Of a DNA stretch of 64,000 nt, positions 8,482-16,495 are shown piece after piece. Position numbers and translations under genes: made by a program. Each line of letters starts with the position of its first letter. The first letter of the stretch is position 1. Location of the stretch: positions 1 to 64,000 of the forward strand of contig JAMPGZ010000004.1 in NCBI GenBank assembly GCA_023663655.1. The letters are read 5' to 3'. The notes under the pieces were generated by a model. It saw only the letters and a program-made list of their open reading frames with translations, searched no databases and was not told where the DNA came from. This DNA comes from Lachnospiraceae bacterium (lineage in GTDB: Bacteria; Bacteroidota; Bacteroidia; Bacteroidales; Muribaculaceae).

Positions 8482-9447
8482 GTGAATTCGATAACCCGAC
8501 ATATAGAATACTTGATTTTACGCCACGACTGCGTGATAGTGCCCGAACTCGGCGCATTCATCGCCCAGTACTCTCCGGCGAGAATCGATGAAACCACCGG
8601 CGTTATCCTCCCCCCATCACGCTTGCTGTCGTTCAACTGCGAAGTTTCGCATAACGACGGGTTGCTTGCCGCTTCAATAGCCCGAGCCACCTCTATGACT
8701 TTCGACCGCGCCTCGGCATCTATCGCCGATCAAGTGGCTGCACTGAAATCCCAGATCGACAACGGAGGCGAATATGCTGTGGGACGTCTTGGAATCCTGC
8801 GTGGCAATCAGGAAGGAAACCTCGAATTCGAACCATTTACCGCAACAGCGATATCACCACGCCTCGTAGGGCTCCCCACATTCACGCTCACTCCATTTGA
8901 AGTATCGGCAAAACCCGAAGAAGCACAAAAACGTGGATTCATATCACGCACAGGCAAAGCCGCTCTTCGAGCAGCAGCATCTGTAGCCGTGCTATTAGGG
9001 CTCGGACTCATGCTCTCAACTCCGGTTATCGAACACCGCTCCGAGCTTGCCACATTCGGAAAGAGCCTCACATTCTCAGCAAAAGCTCCGGAAAAAATCG
9101 TCATCGAAAACCCGCGCCAAGTGCTGTCATTCGCTTGTCCCGATCCGGCTGATGCTGTAGCGGCAGTAGCTCCCGAGCCACAAAAAGAAGTGAAGCCTCT
9201 TCCCAAAAAGCAGACACAGGAGGCCACCGACGACTCATACTTCCTTATAGTAGCGTCATTGCCGTCACGCAGCAAAGCCGAGGAATATATTGCCGCACAT
9301 CCCGGCAACAATCTCAATATCCTCGCCTCTGAAGACCGCTACCGCATATATGCCGCATCAGGAAAGAGCTACAATGAGGTGTATTCCATTCTCTCCGCCG
9401 GCGACAATTCGGTAAAATATCCCGATGCGTGGGTGTTCCGCCGATAG
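8482..9447 (+). CDS. HU-CCDC81-like and SPOR domain protein
   Basis: The 321-residue protein starts with an HU/CCDC81-like bacterial domain (from ITRHIEYLILRHDCVIVPEL to about residue 130). A single transmembrane segment follows (about 160-180, AALRAAASVAVLLGLGLML), then a linker rich in Pro, Lys and Glu, and a C-terminal SPOR domain (about 250-320, YFLIVASLPSRSKAEEYIAA). SPOR domains bind denuded peptidoglycan at the division site, so the protein probably links a cytoplasmic HU-like domain to the septal wall. The GTG start is chosen because of its position just after the -7 box; an upstream in-frame GTG at 8455 overlaps the promoter. The nitroreductase gene follows 33 nt downstream and may share the transcript. 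Confidence 0.85.
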   Translation: MNSITRHIEYLILRHDCVIVPELGAFIAQYSPARIDETTGVILPPSRLLSFNCEVSHNDGLLAASIARATSMTFDRASASIADQVAALKSQIDNGGEYAVGRLGILRGNQEGNLEFEPFTATAISPRLVGLPTFTLTPFEVSAKPEEAQKRGFISRTGKAALRAAASVAVLLGLGLMLSTPVIEHRSELATFGKSLTFSAKAPEKIVIENPRQVLSFACPDPADAVAAVAPEPQKEVKPLPKKQTQEATDDSYFLIVASLPSRSKAEEYIAAHPGNNLNILASEDRYRIYAASGKSYNEVYSILSAGDNSVKYPDAWVFRR

Positions 9448-9480
9448 CACAATTCCGGAAACAAACAATCCCAATTTTAT

Positions 9481-10017
9481 ATGAGCAATTTTCATGACCT
9501 TATAGTAAATCGACGCAGCATACGCCGATTTACCGAAGAGGAGGTATCTGCCGATGATGTAAAAACCATCATGGAAGCCGCGCTTATGGCTCCAACCTCA
9601 AAGAATTCACGCCCATGGCAATTCGTGCTGGTGGAAGATCCGTCCAAACTTGAAGCGTTGAGCAAATGCAAAGAAAACGGCGCCCACCCTATCGCCGGCT
9701 GCGCTCTTGCCATCATCGTAGCTTGCGATGTGGAAGCATCCGATCCTTGGATTGAAGACGCAGCGATAGCCGCCACATTCATTCAACTTCAGGCTGCCGA
9801 CCTTGGTCTCGGATCATGCTGGATACAGGTGCGCGGACGCTATACTGAAAACGACCTCGAATCAGAAACCTACGTGCAGAACATCCTTGAGATGCCCGAC
9901 ACGATACTTCCGGTGTGCATCATCGCCATAGGGCATAAAGCGGAGGACCGCAAGCCGCAGGACATCAACAAGCTAATGTGGGAAAAAGTCCATATCGGCA
10001 CATGGAAAGAACGCTGA
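9481..10017 (+). CDS. Nitroreductase family flavoprotein
   Basis: This 178-residue FMN-dependent oxidoreductase has the family's N-terminal RRSIRRFTEEEVS, the MAPTSKNSRPWQFVLV segment that contacts FMN, and the C-terminal LPVCIIAIGH. Substrates of such enzymes are diverse (quinones, nitroaromatics, flavins) and cannot be inferred here. It overlaps the next gene by 16 nt and lies in a tight run with DUF2520, KdsC-like and Maf genes, which suggests one transcription unit. Confidence 0.9.
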   Translation: MSNFHDLIVNRRSIRRFTEEEVSADDVKTIMEAALMAPTSKNSRPWQFVLVEDPSKLEALSKCKENGAHPIAGCALAIIVACDVEASDPWIEDAAIAATFIQLQAADLGLGSCWIQVRGRYTENDLESETYVQNILEMPDTILPVCIIAIGHKAEDRKPQDINKLMWEKVHIGTWKER

Positions 10018-10781
10018 AAGCCGCGATAATAGGAGCAGGAAACGTCGCCACACACCTCGCTAAGAAATTAAGCGAATCGACAACAATCACACAGATTTAC
10101 AGCCGCAATATCGACAACGCACGCACACTTGCCTCCGCCACCGGCGCGGAAGCAATCGACGACATAAGCCTGCTGTCGAAAGATGCCGACATATATATCA
10201 TATCGGTAAAAGATGATGCCATACCTGAAATTGTGGCACAAGCGGGGAAAAGCAACGCGCTGTGGGTACACACCTCCGGCTCGGTGGCGATGGAAACACT
10301 CGCACCGATAAGCCGGCACCACGGTGTGCTATATCCCATGCAGACATTCTCCAAGGAAATAGCCGTCGACATGGAAAAGGTCCCGATATTTATAGAAGGA
10401 TGCGACAAAGAATCGCTCGATAAAATACGCATTTTCGCCGAGAGAATCAGCCCTAACGTAAGCGAAGCCGACAGCGATGCCCGCAAAAAGCTTCACATTG
10501 CCGCTGTTTTTGCCTGCAATTTCACAAACTATTTATGGGGGTTTTCTGTTGATATATTAAAAAGTATAGGACAGGACCTGTCGGTAATGGAGCCATTGGT
10601 AAAAGCCACATTTGAAAAGGCGCTCAATGTGTCTCCTCACGAGGGACAAACGGGACCGGCAAGAAGAAACGACCTGAAAACCATACAAAAGCATCTCGAT
10701 GAACTACAAGGAGACGCAAAAGACATTTATTCACTATTATCGCTTAACATAATAAAAAAGTACCATAATGAGCAAAGTTAA
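10002..10781 (+). CDS. DUF2520 Rossmann-fold protein
   Basis: This 259-residue protein has an N-terminal dinucleotide-binding fold, AAIIGAGNVATHLAKKL, and a C-terminal helical domain of the DUF2520 type, related in shape to ketopantoate and pyrroline-carboxylate reductases. The start at 10002 (MERTLKAA) is chosen because it directly precedes the Rossmann strand; an in-frame ATG at 9978 adds eight residues that overlap further into the nitroreductase gene. It overlaps the following gene by 14 nt. It is a predicted NAD(P)-dependent oxidoreductase of unknown substrate. Confidence 0.85.
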   Translation: MERTLKAAIIGAGNVATHLAKKLSESTTITQIYSRNIDNARTLASATGAEAIDDISLLSKDADIYIISVKDDAIPEIVAQAGKSNALWVHTSGSVAMETLAPISRHHGVLYPMQTFSKEIAVDMEKVPIFIEGCDKESLDKIRIFAERISPNVSEADSDARKKLHIAAVFACNFTNYLWGFSVDILKSIGQDLSVMEPLVKATFEKALNVSPHEGQTGPARRNDLKTIQKHLDELQGDAKDIYSLLSLNIIKKYHNEQS

Positions 10782-11298
10782 CTATGACCTGACACAGATC
10801 AAAGCCATAGCTTTTGATGTTGACGGCGTGCTATCTCCGTCAACCATTCCGCTCGGCAATGACGGAACCCCGGCAAGAATGGTAAATATCAAAGACGGCT
10901 TTGCCCTTCAACTCGCGGTGAAGCGAGGATATAAAATCGCCATCATCACCGGAGCCGACAGCTCGGCAATCATCACACGCTACCGCGCCCTCGGAATAAA
11001 CGACATATTCACAAAATGCGGTAAAAAACTCGATGTATTCAAGCAGTGGATCATCGACAACGGCATACAGCAGGAACACGTTGCGTTTGTGGGCGACGAC
11101 CTTCCCGACTATGAGTCCATGGAATATGCCGGACTATCGGTGGCTCCTGCCGATGCCGCTGATGAAATCAAAGAAATAGCAACCTACATTTCTCCCGTCA
11201 ACGGCGGATATGGCGTGGCGAGAGACATACTTGAAGAGATAATGAAAGCTCAGGACAACTGGGCGACATCAAAAAAAGAAAAAGCATTTGGCTGGTAA
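10768..11298 (+). CDS. HAD-superfamily KdsC-like phosphatase
   Basis: This 176-residue protein carries the HAD motif I FDVDGVLS with nucleophile D17 and acid/base D19, motif II in IITGADSS, and motif IV GDDLPD (D110, D111). The short, cap-less form with VNIKDGFALQLAVKRGYKIA matches 3-deoxy-D-manno-octulosonate 8-phosphate phosphatase (KdsC), which releases KDO for lipopolysaccharide. Specificity is inferred from family resemblance. It overlaps the DUF2520 gene by 14 nt and lies 5 nt from maf. Confidence 0.87.
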   Translation: MSKVNYDLTQIKAIAFDVDGVLSPSTIPLGNDGTPARMVNIKDGFALQLAVKRGYKIAIITGADSSAIITRYRALGINDIFTKCGKKLDVFKQWIIDNGIQQEHVAFVGDDLPDYESMEYAGLSVAPADAADEIKEIATYISPVNGGYGVARDILEEIMKAQDNWATSKKEKAFGW

Positions 11299-11303
11299 AT
11301 ATT

Positions 11304-11897
11304 ATGGCACGTAACCCTTTAGAAAATCTTGGACGCTACAGCGTAGTCCTGGCGAGTCACTCCCCTCGCCGTCGTGAATTATTGTCAATGATGGCTATCG
11401 ATTTCGACATAGCCAACAACATTGAAGTCGACGAATCCTATCCCGACAATATGGCTCTTGAAGATGTCGCCGGGTATCTGTCATATAAAAAAGCGTATGC
11501 CTACAAAAAGCAAATGCTACCAGAGCAGCTACTCATCACTGCCGACACCACGGTAATCCTCGACAAAGAGGTGCTTGGCAAGCCCGCCACCGATGAAGAT
11601 GCCGTAGAAATGCTACGCAAAATTTCGGGGAAAACACACAAAGTGGTCACAGGCGTGACTATCGTGTCAAATCTGAGATCGGTGACATTCTCAGTACAAT
11701 CGGAAGTGACATTCGGCGACCTCACCGAAGATATGATACAATATTATGTGAACCGGTTCCATCCTACCGACAAGGCAGGAGCCTACGGCGTACAGGAATG
11801 GATAGGAGCAGTAGGGATAAAAGAGATTTCAGGAAGTTATTATAATGTGATGGGGCTTCCCACCCACCGTCTATTCCAGGAACTTTTGAAGTTCTGA
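11304..11897 (+). CDS. maf: Maf family nucleoside triphosphate pyrophosphatase
   Basis: The 197-residue Maf protein has the signature LASHSPRRRELL (16-27), ADTTVILDKEVLGKP and DKAGAYGVQEW. It hydrolyses non-canonical or specific nucleoside triphosphates (dTTP/UTP in the YhdE type) to monophosphates and is a presumed house-cleaning enzyme. It ends the nitroreductase-DUF2520-KdsC-Maf run. Its last 27 nt overlap the 3' end of the convergent gene at 11871-13022, so no terminator can lie between them. Confidence 0.93.
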   Translation: MARNPLENLGRYSVVLASHSPRRRELLSMMAIDFDIANNIEVDESYPDNMALEDVAGYLSYKKAYAYKKQMLPEQLLITADTTVILDKEVLGKPATDEDAVEMLRKISGKTHKVVTGVTIVSNLRSVTFSVQSEVTFGDLTEDMIQYYVNRFHPTDKAGAYGVQEWIGAVGIKEISGSYYNVMGLPTHRLFQELLKF

Positions 11898-13022
11898 CAT
11901 AGAACCTTCAAGGGTTTCCACCGAAAATACAAAACCGTGTGCCGATGGCGGCGTAAGCAATATGCGCCCACTCAGCACACGGTTGTTATTTATCTCACAT
12001 TCACTCTCCAACGCGCCACCCGCCATAGACGCAGAAGCGACACGGAAAACGCCTCCCATCTCCGGGGCAAGGAAACGCTCACGCCATATATGAGCCACTA
12101 CGCCCATAGTCATACGCAAATTAATCTCAACACATGGCGAAATGGCGCCATCACGACCAAGCATCATGTCAACCCCGAAATATCCGTCATAAAAAGGTGA
12201 GACTACAGAAGTCAGTATTTCAGGCATGGACCGCTTCAAGATGCCAAGGTGAGCCGCTGAGGCGCCTCGCTCCACGAGATAACTCTCGATCTCCTCATCG
12301 GGAAACATCAGATTCCCTCCATAAGAATCCCTGACCGAATTAAAAAACAGAGAATATCCCACAAATTCAGTCACGCCCGAATGCGAGCGGAAAAGCATGG
12401 CAAAATCAATTATTTTGTCAAATGCACGCTCCACCATCACACTTCCCTGCCGACGAATCATTCCGGAAATCCGTTTCTCCACATCCCCCGTCAACGCATC
12501 AAGACGAAACACACCCCTGCCGCTGCTCGACCAAGGCTGCTTCACATAAACCGCGCCCCACTCATCAAGCGATTTCTTTACCGTAGCGACATCAGCCGCT
12601 TCCACCGGCAAAGTAATTCCAGAAAATGCAGTGAGCCCGGCAAGACGCGATAAGACATCAAGCGTGGTCCTACGATGAGACAATCCCCTCATTTTTTCCA
12701 GCATCGCCGCATCAGGCACCACCGCTCCCGCAACGCTCAATCGGCGAGCCGCGTCAAATGACCATCCCCATGGCGCTCCTGACGCACCACAAGCCGATGT
12801 TACCGCATCGACATCCAATGCAAAATCACGCCGTATGCGTGACACGAAATCATGATCAAACGGATCTTCCACAAGCACGCAATCGCCAGGCGAAGCATAC
12901 CACACAGGCAATAAAGCGCCTACACGGTGAAGCGCCGCCACCATCGGCGACATCGTGAGACTCTGCCCGGGCAGGAGTCCCAGTGCAATGTCATTCTCCG
13001 GATTAAAATAATGCAATTTCAT
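11871..13022 (-). CDS. ATP-grasp-like protein of a Bacteroidetes family
   Basis: The predicted product has 383 residues and begins MKLHYFNPENDIALGLLPGQ, a start I associate with a conserved Bacteroidetes family. The middle segment VYVKQPWSSSGRGVFRL (ATP-binding lysine and glycine-rich loop) and the late VEINLRMTMGVVAHIW (metal-binding Glu and Asn) look like an ATP-grasp fold, so it may be a carboxylate-amine ligase or peptide-forming enzyme. Substrate is unknown. An upstream in-frame ATG at 13115 would add 31 residues without family character, so 13022 is chosen. Its 3' end overlaps maf on the opposite strand. Confidence 0.72.
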   Translation of the reverse strand: MKLHYFNPENDIALGLLPGQSLTMSPMVAALHRVGALLPVWYASPGDCVLVEDPFDHDFVSRIRRDFALDVDAVTSACGASGAPWGWSFDAARRLSVAGAVVPDAAMLEKMRGLSHRRTTLDVLSRLAGLTAFSGITLPVEAADVATVKKSLDEWGAVYVKQPWSSSGRGVFRLDALTGDVEKRISGMIRRQGSVMVERAFDKIIDFAMLFRSHSGVTEFVGYSLFFNSVRDSYGGNLMFPDEEIESYLVERGASAAHLGILKRSMPEILTSVVSPFYDGYFGVDMMLGRDGAISPCVEINLRMTMGVVAHIWRERFLAPEMGGVFRVASASMAGGALESECEINNNRVLSGRILLTPPSAHGFVFSVETLEGSMSELQKFLE

Positions 13023-13309
13023 GCCACGACATTTGGAGATTTCTACATTTTTATAAATATCCACCGCAAAAATAATCAAAAAAATCCGTCCGGTAATATC
13101 GCAGCAATAAATCAAACGTAGTGTTGTGATTTCTTACAACAGAAGCAATTGAAAAAATTTATAAATATAGTCATTTTTATTGATAGGTCATGCAAGATTT
13201 AGTACGGAAAAAGTACGGAATTTAAAAACCGAACCAATTCCGTACTGTAACCAATCTATATTCAAAACCATTAAATCACTGATTATCAAATGTAATTATT
13301 TATATTTTT
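13023..13309. other. Intergenic stretch with AGTACGGAA repeats
   Basis: No gene is supported in this AT-rich stretch. AGTACGGAA occurs twice near 13200-13220, and an inverted partial copy (TTCCGTACT) follows about 20 nt later. The meaning is unclear; it could be a remnant of a mobile element end or an operator. Confidence 0.4.
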
Positions 13310-13504
13310 GTGATATTATCACGAGGGAAAGCTCAGGAACGAAAAGATATTGACTTCGAGCAGCATGACTGCCGTGAAACGGCAATGCAATAAAAGCTCT
13401 TCCACGAGGCGATAGCCGAGGTGCCGAGCGAAGCAGACACAAACCAACGAGCGCCGAAGACATCCACCAGATACCGGAAACCATATACGCATGGGCAACA
13501 TTGA
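13310..13504 (+). pseudogene. Possible decayed small gene with in-frame stop
   Basis: Reading from GTG at 13310, one frame gives 27 codons (containing ERKDIDFEQHDCRETAMQ), a TAA at 13391-13393, then 36 more sense codons (containing KLFHEAIAEVPSEADTNQRA) before TGA at 13502-13504. The composition is coding-like and richer in GC than its surroundings. TAnnTTTG (TATTTTTG, 13303-13310) directly precedes it, overlapping the first base of the GTG. I do not recognise the family. It could be a nonsense-mutated small gene, or the segment could be non-coding. Confidence 0.3.
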
Positions 13505-13529
13505 GATATTCTATATTTTACCTGACCAC

Positions 13530-13741
13530 ACAAAAAAATAAGAGCCGTTCTCACGAGCGACTCTTGTTTTCTTGACTTTAGCCAAGTGCTAACCTAAAAC
13601 AGTAATTCTATCAAAACACTTTCAATCGTTATACCTAAACTAACTATCCTTTTTATACCCTAATAGTAACTATTGCTAATCTTTGTTGCATTTACTAATT
13701 CCAGTTATATTCTTAGAATTACAGACTGATTAATTATTAAC
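13530..13741 (-). ncRNA. Candidate small RNA 1
   Basis: A minus-strand transcript of about 210 nt is predicted between a near-consensus promoter (13746-13775) and an intrinsic terminator (13540-13565, stem AAGAG/CTCTT and inner CG pairs, followed on the minus strand by ATTTTTTTG). It has no significant open frame. Near its ends GTAATTCTA and TAGAATTAC can pair over 9 bp, closing most of the molecule into one long irregular hairpin. That shape and length would fit a 6S-like RNA, but there is no sequence match I can vouch for. Confidence 0.55.
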
Positions 13742-13745
13742 ATTA

Positions 13746-13775
13746 CAAAGATAGTCCTAAAACAAGAAAAATCAA
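13746..13775 (-). promoter_or_regulatory. Promoter of candidate small RNA 1
   Basis: On the minus strand TTG (plus CAA 13773-13775) and TATCTTTG (plus CAAAGATA 13746-13753) are separated by exactly 19 nt. No protein gene begins downstream for over 700 nt. Confidence 0.65.
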
Positions 13776-13949
13776 CACCTTTTTATTTGAATACAAACAT
13801 ATATAAAAACAACTCAGCAGTAACTCATTGTGTATCAAGACCGATTACTATTTCAATATTATCCAAAATATAAATACAATAACGCAAATATAGGCATTAT
13901 TTGAGCCACAAATAAGGCTTAAATGTTGCCTTAACCAGCGTTTTTTATA

Positions 13950-14102
13950 AACAGAAAGCGACATCTCACGATGTCGCTTTCGATGTTCCTTACAAAAAGG
14001 TCTACTTTACTAACTAACTTAAAAAATCAATCTACCTTGAAACTGTACTCTAAAGTGAAGAAACTTATATTTCAATCGAAATATATCATCCTTTCAATTT
14101 GT
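13950..14102 (-). ncRNA. Candidate small RNA 2
   Basis: A minus-strand unit of about 150 nt lies between a -7 box TAACTTTG (plus 14107-14114) and a perfect 10-bp hairpin at 13955-13980 (AAAGCGACAT/ATGTCGCTTT) whose minus-strand flank is CTGTTTAT. An internal hairpin, ATATTTC-GATT-GAAATAT, is present. No reading frame of note is seen. The -33 element is weak, so this call is less sure than small RNA 1. Confidence 0.4.
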
Positions 14103-14169
14103 ATTGCAAAGTTACAAAATAATCCGGTCCAATATACACCATTGAAGAGCGATATAAACAATATAGAAT

Positions 14170-14198
14170 CACGAAATCAGTATACCGCTGATTTCGTG
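14170..14198 (-). terminator. Terminator of the DUF6377 gene
   Basis: CACGAAATCAG (14170-14180) and CTGATTTCGTG (14188-14198) form a perfect 11-bp stem with a 7-nt loop, followed on the minus strand by ATTCTATATTGTTT. It lies 48 nt past the stop codon. Confidence 0.7.
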
Positions 14199-14245
14199 GC
14201 ACATATATTGCCGCAATCTAACTTCAATATAATTCTATTTTCAAG

Positions 14246-15844
14246 CTATTCTGCCGGAAGAGAGCCTATTTTTGCAATATCCTGTTCAAAAGTATCACGA
14301 TTTTTCGCCTTACTACGCATACGGTTACGATAAGTATAGACTGTATTCAACGAAAGGCGCAGAAAACGAGCCATCTGCGTGCTGTCATCCAGCCCAAGCC
14401 TCATAAACGCAAGAATACGCAGCTCGGAAGTCAGCTTGTTGCCATCTCCTACCACAAAAGCCTTGTCATCGAGAAGAAGATTATTAACATCCTCAATAAA
14501 TGTGGGATAGATGTTGGTAAACGCATTGTCAAATATCTCATAGAACAACTCAACCTGCGATTCCACGAATTTTTCAGACCGCGCCATATTGCATACCTCT
14601 TCAGCTTGACCGGCGATCAATTTGCGAGCAATCAATTTATTATAATCTTCAAGCCGCTCTATATATGTAGAACAAAGCGACAGGAATTGCCCTATGTATG
14701 CCTCCTTGACCGAATTAGCATTGGCAAGCTGGGCGCTCAACGCTTTAAGACGCTTCACATCGCGAGCCTTATTCCGGAAGATAACCAGCACAAGTATGAC
14801 TATAAGCACAAAGCACACCACAAGACCGCACAAGGCATAAAACGCCCTGCGATTAGCATTGGTATAAGATTCGATGATATTCGGAAGTGCCTTAGCCACG
14901 TGTACGCCACGCTGATTGGCTCCACTTTTCAATATGAACCAATGAGAAAGAGTCACATACTTATGAGCCCTTTCTATATCGCCGTATTCATATACCTCAT
15001 TAGCTATATAACGCAACACCTCGCTGTCCACATTGCCGAGATAAGCCTCGACCTCAGCCACAAGAACAGAGCGATAGACCCAATCCTCATGCCTGCCCCT
15101 GAAATAATTCAGCATAGAGAGAAGCGATTGAGCCTCAACATACTCATTGGATACGGCATCGACCGACTCCAGATAATCAGACAGAGCCTCATAAGCAAGT
15201 CCGGGACGATTTTGCCCTATATAATGAGTACCGAGATATTTGTTATATTCATTAGATGAACGGTCTTCATAATTCAACACGGAATCATTGAATTCAACAA
15301 ACTTATCCATGTACTTCTGATTCACGTCAAAATTTGAGTAAAACGACAGAATCTTCATATATGCCATTCTGGCAGCCTTGAATAGCTGAATCTTACGAGG
15401 CTCATTAAGAGGCTGAGAATTAAGGCTGTCAATCAGCTCTATAGCCTCATGCACATGACCTCGCAGCGGCATAGAAGATATGGCATCGATCTTGAATCTG
15501 ATTTGCGAATCATGATCCCCTATAGAAGCCGACAACTTCTCTCCCATTATAGAATAATGCAACACAGAGTCCACATTACGATGCAGATAACCATTCACTA
15601 TATCATTAATGATAGTCATCTTTTTCCTCACATCATCTTCAGCACTTAGTTTCACTTTCAAAAGCTCGATATTAAAAAGAGCTGTATCAAGACGATACTC
15701 ATAATCATCAAGAGAAGCGTCAAGACGCCTTAATGCCTCATTCACAAGAGGCGGTGTTTTTTTCGCATACGCAAAATTGCCGCAAAAAGCGACAACAAAT
15801 ATAAACAGTATGCATCTTAAGAATTTTACAATCATAACATTCAT
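14246..15844 (-). CDS. DUF6377 membrane-anchored regulator
   Basis: The predicted protein of 532 residues has a signal sequence (MIVKFLRCILFIFVVAFCGN), a long TPR-like helical region outside the cytoplasm, one transmembrane segment (FYALCGLVVCFVLIVILVLV) and a cytoplasmic part. The C-terminus carries a LuxR-like helix-turn-helix (DDSTQMARFLRLSLNTVYTY). This layout matches the Bacteroidetes DUF6377 family, thought to be one-component transmembrane regulators. Start 15844 is preferred because the signal peptide follows at once (15835 is also possible); an in-frame start at 15937 would precede the -7 box. No target genes are adjacent: it stands alone between small-RNA candidates. Confidence 0.82.
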   Translation of the reverse strand: MNVMIVKFLRCILFIFVVAFCGNFAYAKKTPPLVNEALRRLDASLDDYEYRLDTALFNIELLKVKLSAEDDVRKKMTIINDIVNGYLHRNVDSVLHYSIMGEKLSASIGDHDSQIRFKIDAISSMPLRGHVHEAIELIDSLNSQPLNEPRKIQLFKAARMAYMKILSFYSNFDVNQKYMDKFVEFNDSVLNYEDRSSNEYNKYLGTHYIGQNRPGLAYEALSDYLESVDAVSNEYVEAQSLLSMLNYFRGRHEDWVYRSVLVAEVEAYLGNVDSEVLRYIANEVYEYGDIERAHKYVTLSHWFILKSGANQRGVHVAKALPNIIESYTNANRRAFYALCGLVVCFVLIVILVLVIFRNKARDVKRLKALSAQLANANSVKEAYIGQFLSLCSTYIERLEDYNKLIARKLIAGQAEEVCNMARSEKFVESQVELFYEIFDNAFTNIYPTFIEDVNNLLLDDKAFVVGDGNKLTSELRILAFMRLGLDDSTQMARFLRLSLNTVYTYRNRMRSKAKNRDTFEQDIAKIGSLPAE

Positions 15845-15884
15845 TAAAATTTCCAAGGACGGCCAGCGTTTCATTAGGCTTTTA

Positions 15885-15892
15885 CAAAAGTA
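15885..15892 (-). promoter_or_regulatory. -7 box of the DUF6377 gene
   Basis: TACTTTTG on the minus strand (plus CAAAAGTA) lies about 40 nt before the chosen start codon. Confidence 0.45.
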
Positions 15893-16005
15893 ACCATTTA
15901 AAATGAAAATTCCTAAATTAACTGCAATAAAAAGCAACGTATCATTTCAAACTCATAAAAATAATCGTAAAAATCAACCCCAATACCTCATAATCCTCCA
16001 AAAAA

Positions 16006-16041
16006 CAAAATATGCCGTTTCTCACGAAGCGGCATATTTTG
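16006..16041 (-). terminator. Strong hairpin terminator, orphan
   Basis: CAAAATATGCCG (16006-16017) pairs perfectly with CGGCATATTTTG (16030-16041). The minus-strand 3' flank is TTTTTT, so it terminates leftward transcription. No gene lies upstream on that strand before 16495. A TAnnTTTG match on the minus strand (plus CAAACCTA 16064-16071) could start a tiny RNA of about 60 nt. Confidence 0.6.
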
Positions 16042-16349
16042 TTACCTTAATTACTAAGGCTTCCAAACCTAACATAAAACACATTTACTATTATGCACTA
16101 TTTACTTTTGTCTCGTTTTACACACAAAAGACTAAAACAAGGTTGACAAGACAACCGTTCCATTATCTTTTGATAGTGTAAAATTAATCATTAGATTACA
16201 TTCGAGGAAATGCATATAAGAGCTATCAAATAATTTCATTTGTCAATATAAAAAATTGCATTTGATAATCAGCGTTTTAATACTTTTGAATATAAATACC
16301 ATCTATGACATCATGTACACATAACCATACATGGCAAATGTGTCTGTTT
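16042..16349. other. AT-rich intergenic stretch
   Basis: No gene is seen. The stretch separates the orphan minus-strand terminator from the control region of the transporter-Crp operon. Confidence 0.5.
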
Positions 16350-16385
16350 TGTAAATTTTACAGGTTGTTAATGTAAAAATAACAA
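16350..16385 (+). promoter_or_regulatory. Two inverted repeats, possible Crp/Fnr-type operators
   Basis: TGTAAA-T-TTTACA (16350-16362) and TTGTTA-N9-TAACAA (16365-16385) are perfect inverted repeats centred about 85 and 66 bp before the predicted transcription start near 16441. They lie directly upstream of an operon that encodes a Crp/Fnr-type regulator, so autoregulation is plausible. Binding is inferred only. Confidence 0.4.
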
Positions 16386-16407
16386 TAACTTTTATGACTT
16401 CCAACTT

Positions 16408-16436
16408 TTGAGATGACTAAAATTAAGCTATCTTTG
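16408..16436 (+). promoter_or_regulatory. Promoter of the transporter-Crp operon
   Basis: TTG (16408-16410) and TATCTTTG (16429-16436) are 18 nt apart, giving a leader of about 55 nt. Confidence 0.7.
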
Positions 16437-16495
16437 CATTGACATATTTTTTAGAATTTGATTTAACAAATTCACCATACAACTAAAACATTAAA

